DNA of 9,967 nucleotides from contig JABMRW010000091.1 in the NCBI GenBank assembly GCA_013202445.1, forward strand, positions 1 to 9,967, written 5' to 3'. The stretch comes from Deltaproteobacteria bacterium (lineage in GTDB: Bacteria; Chloroflexota; Dehalococcoidia; Dehalococcoidales; BS750m-G39). This document shows positions 5,957 to 9,967 of the stretch, one piece after another (position 1 is the first letter of the stretch; each line of letters starts with the position of its first letter). Under the pieces are notes generated by a model that was not told the origin of the DNA, ran no database searches, and worked only from the letters and a program-made list of their open reading frames with translations. Position numbers and translations under genes: made by a program.

Positions 5957-6529
5957 CTACCCGCCGCCGGGCTTGACCAGAGGGATTCTGGCGGCGCACA
6001 AGGGGCAGTCTTCCGGTGAGTAGGCCACGGTTTCCACCCGCAGACAGCTAAAAAGGGGAAAGCCGAAATCTATATTCTGCTCGGAGCGGTCAACCAGCAC
6101 CCCGATGCCGATGATTTTACCCTTCAGCTTTTCCACCGCCGCTATAACCTCGCGGATAGATTTGCCGGTGGTGAGGATGTCATCCACGATTAGGACTCTC
6201 TCGCCGGGGTTGATGGTAAAGCCGCGCCGGAAAGCCCTTTCCTTTTCGCTTACCTTCTCGGCAAAGATGCCCCTTACCCCCAGCTGTCTGGCCACCTCAA
6301 AGGTGAGGATAATGCCGCCGGTGGTCGGTGCCGCTACCACCCCGATTTCCTGCTCGCGGAAATGGTCGGCAATCAGGCGACAGAGCTGCTCGGTGTAGCT
6401 GGGGTACTGCAAGACCTTGAACTTCTCCCAGTAGACCGGGGAGTGCAGGCCGGAGGTGAGCAGGAAGTGCCCTTTTAGTATCGCCCCGGCTTTCTCAAAG
6501 ATTTCTTCGGCGTTTTCTGTCAACCTCAC
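5957..6529 (-). CDS. pyrE: Orotate phosphoribosyltransferase
   Basis: PyrE couples orotate to PRPP to form orotidine 5'-phosphate in pyrimidine synthesis. The 190 residues contain the type I phosphoribosyltransferase loop VLIVDDILTTGKS (112-124), FLLTSGLHSPVYWEKFK (22-38), APTTGGI (67-73) and FAEK with the catalytic-loop lysine region KVSEKERAFRRGF (92-104). The C-terminus DCPLCAARIPLVKPGG with Cys175 and Cys178 is the ending seen in the subgroup called the Thermus-type PyrE; it is shorter than the E. coli type (213). The start is a GTG at 6529; the upstream G-rich stretch runs into the start codon, so the exact start is less sure. It lies 16 bp after lepB and is probably cotranscribed with it. 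Confidence 0.95.
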   Translation of the reverse strand: MRLTENAEEIFEKAGAILKGHFLLTSGLHSPVYWEKFKVLQYPSYTEQLCRLIADHFREQEIGVVAAPTTGGIILTFEVARQLGVRGIFAEKVSEKERAFRRGFTINPGERVLIVDDILTTGKSIREVIAAVEKLKGKIIGIGVLVDRSEQNIDFGFPLFSCLRVETVAYSPEDCPLCAARIPLVKPGGG

Positions 6530-6545
6530 CCCCCAATAAAGTCAG

Positions 6546-7070
6546 TTATTCTTCTTCCGGGAAGTAATCGGGGACAACCTTCCACTCGTCCGGCGGCCAG
6601 ATTATCAGCCACGCCTTGCCGATTATATCCTCCCTGGGTACCGTCCAGCCGGTATGGGAATCGTTACTGTTATTGCGGTTATCGCCCATAACCCAGTACT
6701 CGTTCTCGGGGATTATTTCCACGCTATAAGTATAGTTTGGCGGAGCCTTGATATAGGGCTCAAGTAGAGGAAGATTCTCGATATATACCACCCCGTCCTT
6801 CACCTCTACCCTCTCGCCGGGCAGGCCGATGATGCGCTTGATTAAATCTTCCTCCATGTTTCTGGGGGGGAGAAAGATGATTACATCGCCCCTTTCCGGC
6901 TCGTGCAGTTTATAAGTCAGCTTGTTGGCTACCACCCGCTCCCCCTCGTAAAAGCTGGGCTGCATGCTGGCGCCAATGACCACGAAATTCTGCACGGTGA
7001 ATTGCAGCGCGAAAAATATGACTACAGCCAGTATTACCGTTATGACAAAATCGCGGAAAAACGCTCGCAT
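6546..7070 (-). CDS. lepB: Signal peptidase I
   Basis: LepB removes signal peptides from exported proteins at the outer face of the cytoplasmic membrane. The 174-residue protein has one N-terminal membrane segment (about 8-30), then the catalytic serine motif GASMQPSF (Ser35), an RGDVIIF strand (60-66), the general-base lysine in IKRIIGLPGE (Lys78), and GDNRNNSNDSH (129-139). All boxes of the Ser-Lys dyad family are present, and the short single-anchor form is typical of Gram-positive and Chloroflexi-type enzymes. The ATG at 7070 starts exactly at the charged leader MRAFFRD. The AGGA upstream is some 12 nt away, so the ribosome site is weak. It is first in a pair with pyrE. Confidence 0.96.
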   Translation of the reverse strand: MRAFFRDFVITVILAVVIFFALQFTVQNFVVIGASMQPSFYEGERVVANKLTYKLHEPERGDVIIFLPPRNMEEDLIKRIIGLPGERVEVKDGVVYIENLPLLEPYIKAPPNYTYSVEIIPENEYWVMGDNRNNSNDSHTGWTVPREDIIGKAWLIIWPPDEWKVVPDYFPEEE

Positions 7071-7100
7071 TTAGTGGCTTTATCCTTTCCAGATCATACT

Positions 7101-7129
7101 ATTATACCCTATATAACCTTATCCATCCA
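7101..7129 (-). promoter_or_regulatory. Candidate lepB-pyrE promoter
   Basis: On the minus strand there is a perfect -10 TATAAT (7106-7101) with a weak -35 TGGATG (7129-7124) at 17-bp spacing. The start would be near 7094, giving a 24-nt leader to the lepB ATG. The poor -35 lowers confidence. Confidence 0.55.
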
Positions 7130-7180
7130 GAGGGACAAAAGGGGCAGTACCAGAGGGGTATTGACCCCACCATTTAACTT

Positions 7181-7230
7181 GTGTTTTCTTTCCCACCCTA
7201 ACCCACCCTCATAGGCTGTGCCTCTAAAAC
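7181..7230. repeat. Dispersed C-rich repeat, copy B
   Basis: Same orientation and register as 5821-5870: GTGTTT, five variable bases, CCCACCCT, ACCCACCCTC, then an AGG/CCT mini-hairpin that keeps pairing although bases differ. G-rich sequence at 7291-7307 is roughly complementary to its CCCACCC units, so this copy could fold into a larger hairpin with that stretch. Confidence 0.7.
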
Positions 7231-7272
7231 TCCCCTGCGGTAGCCTCTTACCCCCAAGAAAGAGAGTTGATG

Positions 7273-7287
7273 AGAGGTGAAACCTCT
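7273..7287. repeat. Small hairpin AGAGGT/ACCTCT
   Basis: AGAGGT (7273-7278), GAA, ACCTCT (7282-7287), followed by TAAGGG. It resembles the 5727-5755 element in sequence after the stem and probably belongs to the same loose repeat set. No T run suggests a terminator. Confidence 0.5.
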
Positions 7288-7297
7288 TAAGGGCGGG

Positions 7298-7349
7298 TGG
7301 GTGGGACGCAAAACATTACTTTAAAAAGAGTGGGTAGGACGCTAAATAT
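7298..7349. repeat. Imperfect direct repeats just upstream of the ribD promoter
   Basis: TGGGTGGGACGCAAAACAT (7298-7316) and TGGGTAGGACGCTAAATAT (7331-7349) match at 16 of 19 positions and start 33 bp apart, three helical turns. The second ends 8 bp before the ribD -35 box. They could be paired activator sites or merely repeat debris. Confidence 0.55.
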
Positions 7350-7357
7350 CCCTGCAT

Positions 7358-7387
7358 TTGTACTTTTTTTGTAGTAGATGCTAGAAT
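7358..7387 (+). promoter_or_regulatory. Candidate ribD promoter giving a nearly leaderless mRNA
   Basis: TTGTAC (7358-7363), an 18-bp spacer with a T tract, and TAGAAT (7382-7387; 5 of 6). The start would fall at about 7394-7397, at or next to the ribD ATG at 7397. There is no Shine-Dalgarno before that ATG, which agrees with leaderless initiation. The -35 matches only 3 of 6. Confidence 0.5.
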
Positions 7388-7396
7388 GGCTATGCT

Positions 7397-8521
7397 ATGA
7401 AATACATGGGGCAGGCGCTTTCCCTGGCCCGATTAGCCCTGGGGCAGGCTAGTCCTAACCCGGCCGTGGGTGCGGTGGTAATTAAAAAGGGAACGGTGGT
7501 GGGACAGGGATATACCCAGCCGCCGGGCTCCCACCACGCCGAGGCACTGGCCCTTAAGCAGGCGGGGGAAGCGGCGCGGGGGGGCGTGATGTACGTAACC
7601 CTGGAACCATGCGCCCACTACGGGCGGACACCGCCCTGCACCGATGCCATCATCTCCGCCGGTATCAAAAGAGTCCACATGGCCATGCTCGACCCCAACC
7701 CCATAGTCTCCGGGCGGGGTAAAGAGGAGCTGGAGCAAAAGGGGATTAAAACCTACCTGGGTGAGGATGCGGAGGAGGCTAAAGAGGTTAATGAGGCCTA
7801 TATCAAGTTCATAACCACCGGCCTCCCCTTCGTTACCGCCAAGTTTGCCATAAGCCTGGACGGCAAGATTGCCACCAGAAAGGGCAACTCGCGGTGGATT
7901 AGCGGCCCCGAATCTAGAAAGTACGTCCACTGCCTGCGCTACACCAGCGACGCCATTATGGCCGGGGCCAATACCGTTATAGCCGATGACCCCCACCTCA
8001 CCACCCGCTGCAGCGGGGGAAAGGGGGGCACCGCCCGCAAGCAGCCGCTGAGGGTGATTATTGACGGCGAGGGGCGCACCCCGTTAACCGCCCGCGTCTT
8101 TAGCGAGCCGGGGGAAACGCTGCTGGTGCTGGGCCGGGCGGCCAAACCAGAAGAGAGAGCGGCTTTTACCAGAGCCGGCGCCGAAACACTGGAGCTGCCC
8201 GCCGCCGAAGGCCAGGTAGATTTGGGCAAATTACTGGAGGCGCTGGGTAAAAGGCAAATAACCAGTATTCTGGTGGAGGGGGGCGGGATTCTGCTCGGTT
8301 CCCTGTTCGACCAGGGGCTGGTGGACAAGGTTATCGCCTTTATCGCCCCGGTTATTATCGGGGGGGCGGAGGCCAAGACGGCGGTAGCGGGGAGAGGGGT
8401 GGACCAGGTGGCGGATTCGTTCCGGCTGGAGGGGGTGAAGGCAGAAAAGCTGGGCGATGATTTGATGGTCAGCGGCTATGTTGCCGCGAAAGGGGGGCGG
8501 CGGTGTTTACCGGGATTATAG
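7397..8521 (+). CDS. ribD: Bifunctional riboflavin biosynthesis deaminase/reductase
   Basis: RibD carries out two consecutive riboflavin steps: deamination of diaminohydroxyphosphoribosylaminopyrimidine, then NADPH-dependent reduction of the ribosyl group. The 374 residues hold an N-terminal zinc deaminase domain with SPNPAVGAVV (19-28), His47-Ala-Glu49, and PCAHYGRTPPC (71-81; Cys72 and Cys81 as zinc ligands). The reductase domain starts near 142 with PFVTAKFAISLDGKIAT, then GANTVIADDPHLTTR, ILVEGGG and the C-terminal IAPVIIGG. Length fits the full bifunctional form. The ATG at 7397 sets the N-terminus at the normal point (MKYMGQAL); an ATG at 7406 is an alternative. The end overlaps ribE by 19 bp, so translation is coupled. 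Confidence 0.97.
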   Translation: MKYMGQALSLARLALGQASPNPAVGAVVIKKGTVVGQGYTQPPGSHHAEALALKQAGEAARGGVMYVTLEPCAHYGRTPPCTDAIISAGIKRVHMAMLDPNPIVSGRGKEELEQKGIKTYLGEDAEEAKEVNEAYIKFITTGLPFVTAKFAISLDGKIATRKGNSRWISGPESRKYVHCLRYTSDAIMAGANTVIADDPHLTTRCSGGKGGTARKQPLRVIIDGEGRTPLTARVFSEPGETLLVLGRAAKPEERAAFTRAGAETLELPAAEGQVDLGKLLEALGKRQITSILVEGGGILLGSLFDQGLVDKVIAFIAPVIIGGAEAKTAVAGRGVDQVADSFRLEGVKAEKLGDDLMVSGYVAAKGGRRCLPGL

Positions 8522-9132
8522 AAGAGATTGGCAAAGTAATATCAGCCCGGCCGGGAAACCTCAGCGTTACCGCCGGCAAAGTCCTTGAGGACATGGAAAA
8601 GGGAGCGAGTATAGCCGTTAACGGCGTGTGCCTGACGGTGACCGGCTTTGATAATAAGTCCTTCGCCGTGGAGGTGATGCAGGAGACACTGAGCCGCACC
8701 AACCTGGGGCTCCTTAAAACCGGCGACGGGGTAAACCTGGAGCGACCTCTCACCCTGGGGGGGCGGCTGGGGGGACACCTGGTGCAGGGGCACATCGATA
8801 CCACGGGCCGGGTAATTTCGGTTACCCCGCGCGGCGAATCAATAATTATCGGCTTTGAAGCCCCACCCCGGCTGATGTCCTACATCGTGGAGAAGGGCTT
8901 TATCGCCGTGGACGGCGTCAGCCTGACCATCGCCTCCAGAAATAGCAGCTCGTTCCAGGTATCGCTGGTCGGTTACACTCGGCGGAACACCATACTGGGC
9001 AGCCAGCGGGTTGGCGATACGGTCAATTTAGAGGCGGATATTATCGCCAAATATGTTGAGCAGTTCAGCCGGAACGGCGGTTCCGGTATAACCGTTGATT
9101 TTTTGCAGGAGCATGGGTTCCTGGTAGGTTAA
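8503..9132 (+). CDS. ribE: Riboflavin synthase, alpha chain
   Basis: It converts two lumazine molecules into riboflavin and a pyrimidine that is recycled. The 209-residue protein is an internal duplication of a lumazine-binding barrel: MFTGIIEEIGKV with NGVCLTV in the first half (1 to about 97), and GHLVQGHIDTTGRV with VDGVSLTI in the second. The C-terminal helix LEADIIAKYVEQF, which makes the trimer contact, is present, followed by a short tail. The start is a GTG at 8503 inside the ribD end, with a G-rich ribosome site (about 8491-8497). Some nomenclatures call this gene ribC. Confidence 0.96.
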   Translation: MFTGIIEEIGKVISARPGNLSVTAGKVLEDMEKGASIAVNGVCLTVTGFDNKSFAVEVMQETLSRTNLGLLKTGDGVNLERPLTLGGRLGGHLVQGHIDTTGRVISVTPRGESIIIGFEAPPRLMSYIVEKGFIAVDGVSLTIASRNSSSFQVSLVGYTRRNTILGSQRVGDTVNLEADIIAKYVEQFSRNGGSGITVDFLQEHGFLVG

Positions 9133-9145
9133 CAGGGGGGAGAAC

Positions 9146-9967
9146 ATGGGTTTAGCAAAAATTGCCGAGGCTATTGAGGATATAAATCAGGGGCGGCTCG
9201 TCATCATCGTTGACGATGAGGACCGGGAAAACGAGGGGGATCTGGCGCTGGCGGCGGAGAAGGTTAGCACCCAGGCGATTAACTTCATGGCCAAGCACGG
9301 CCGGGGCTTAATCTGCCTGCCGGTGGCCGGGGAGCGGCTGGACGAATTGCAGCTGCCGTTGATGGTCGACGAGAATACCTGCAAGTTCGGCACCGCCTTT
9401 ACCGTATCTATCGATGCCAAGCACGGCACCACCACCGGCATCTCGGCGGCGGACCGGGCCAGGACCGTCAAAGCGGTGGTTGACCCCACCACCAAACCCG
9501 AAGATTTAGTCCGTCCGGGTCATATTTTCCCGCTGCGGGCGAGGGAAGGCGGGGTGCTGGTGCGGGCGGGGCAGACCGAGGCTATAGTCGATTTAGCCAA
9601 GCTGGCCGGGCTCTATCCCGCCGGCGTTATCTGCGAGATTATGAACGAGGACGGCACCATGGCGCGCTTACCAGAGCTTGAGGTGATGGCTGATAAGTTC
9701 GGCATCAAGATAATCTCGGTGGCCGACCTTATCGCCTACCGCCGCCGCCACGAAAAGCTGGTGCACCGGGTGGCCGAAGCCAAGCTGCCCACCCGATACG
9801 GCGAGTTTACCGCCATCGCCTACCGCAGCGATACCGACGCCGATGAGCACCTGGCGCTTGTGATGGGCGATATCCATAACGGCGAGCCGGTGATGGTGCG
9901 GGTGCACAGTGAGTGCCTTACCGGCGATGTCTTTGGCAGCTTGCGATGCGATTGCGGCGCTCAAGTT
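9146..9967 (+). CDS. ribBA: RibBA: DHBP synthase fused to GTP cyclohydrolase II, 3' end outside the window
   Basis: The N-terminal domain makes 3,4-dihydroxy-2-butanone 4-phosphate from ribulose 5-phosphate; the C-terminal domain opens GTP to start the pyrimidine branch. The visible 274 codons have no stop. RibB motifs: DDEDRENEGD (23-32), FGTAFTVSIDA, TTTGISAADRARTV, RPGHIFPLRAREGG and GVICEIMNEDGTMAR. The RibA part starts near 205 and reaches VRVHSECLTGDVFGSLRCDCGAQ, with Cys257, Cys268 and Cys270 at the spacing of the zinc site. The ATG at 9146 follows an AGGGGGGAGAA site, 13 bp after ribE. The rest of RibA, and probably ribH, should follow to the right. Confidence 0.96.
   Translation, partial: MGLAKIAEAIEDINQGRLVIIVDDEDRENEGDLALAAEKVSTQAINFMAKHGRGLICLPVAGERLDELQLPLMVDENTCKFGTAFTVSIDAKHGTTTGISAADRARTVKAVVDPTTKPEDLVRPGHIFPLRAREGGVLVRAGQTEAIVDLAKLAGLYPAGVICEIMNEDGTMARLPELEVMADKFGIKIISVADLIAYRRRHEKLVHRVAEAKLPTRYGEFTAIAYRSDTDADEHLALVMGDIHNGEPVMVRVHSECLTGDVFGSLRCDCGAQV

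Larger units (their letters stand above)
7130..7357. other. Repeat-bearing intergenic region between lepB and ribD
   Basis: No gene is seen. It holds copy B of the C-rich repeat (7181-7230), a hairpin AGAGGT/ACCTCT (7273-7287) and a pair of G-rich direct repeats (7298-7316 and 7331-7349). I looked for the conserved segments of an FMN riboswitch, expected before riboflavin operons in many bacteria, and saw none. Confidence 0.65.

Noticed and set aside
5756..6019. An 87-codon plus-strand frame from the repeat region into the pyrE end.
   Set aside because: It has no ribosome-binding site, low-complexity translation, and overlaps pyrE antisense.
7071..7396. An FMN riboswitch before ribD.
   Set aside because: The conserved segments of that aptamer are not seen, and the G- and C-rich stretches here are explained by dispersed repeats.

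Overview
The window reads as an ordinary bacterial chromosome of moderately high GC, with sigma70-type promoters: several intergenic gaps hold TTGACA and a -10 hexamer at 17-bp spacing. Gene content and order (a pantothenate operon, lepB-pyrE and ribD-ribE-ribBA, separated by palindrome-rich intergenic DNA) resemble Chloroflexota of the Dehalococcoidia type. That assignment rests on general resemblance, not a search, and is tentative.

Layout. Positions 1-55 hold the 5' part of tRNA-Phe(GAA) on the minus strand, running off the left edge. Its promoter stands back to back with that of a plus-strand nitroreductase-family gene (180-725). A 176-bp gap follows with a promoter-like sequence, clustered small palindromes and an intrinsic terminator. 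Then come a plus-strand endonuclease/exonuclease/phosphatase-family gene (902-1882) and a DUF1353 gene (1925-2383), an accessory-looking pair. A minus-strand operon converges on them, transcribed from about 5507 down to 2397: a Rossmann/DUF2520 protein, panD, panB, panC. Next are about 400 bp of intergenic repeats (5543-5956), the minus-strand pair lepB-pyrE (7070 to 5957), a second repeat-rich gap (7071-7396), and the plus-strand riboflavin operon ribD-ribE-ribBA (7397 to the right edge, ribBA cut off).

How the genes work together. PanB makes ketopantoate, the DUF2520 protein is the natural candidate to reduce it to pantoate, PanD makes beta-alanine and PanC joins the two, so the operon may encode all four steps to pantothenate. 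RibD, RibE and RibBA cover most of riboflavin synthesis from GTP and ribulose 5-phosphate; RibH would be expected just past the right edge. LepB and PyrE are housekeeping genes sharing a transcript.

The most interesting element is the leader of the pantothenate operon (about 5507-5342). A near-consensus promoter is followed at once by a compact multi-helix RNA fold, then an intrinsic terminator ending 18 nt before the first start codon. A segment inside the fold can pair with the terminator hairpin. This is the architecture of a transcription-attenuating riboswitch or related cis-regulatory RNA. I cannot tell from sequence alone whether it belongs to the known 'pan' RNA motif or is something else. 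Secondary points are a hairpin-repeat family, one copy of which sits at the panC start and another acts as a likely terminator, and a ribD promoter placed so that its mRNA would be nearly leaderless.
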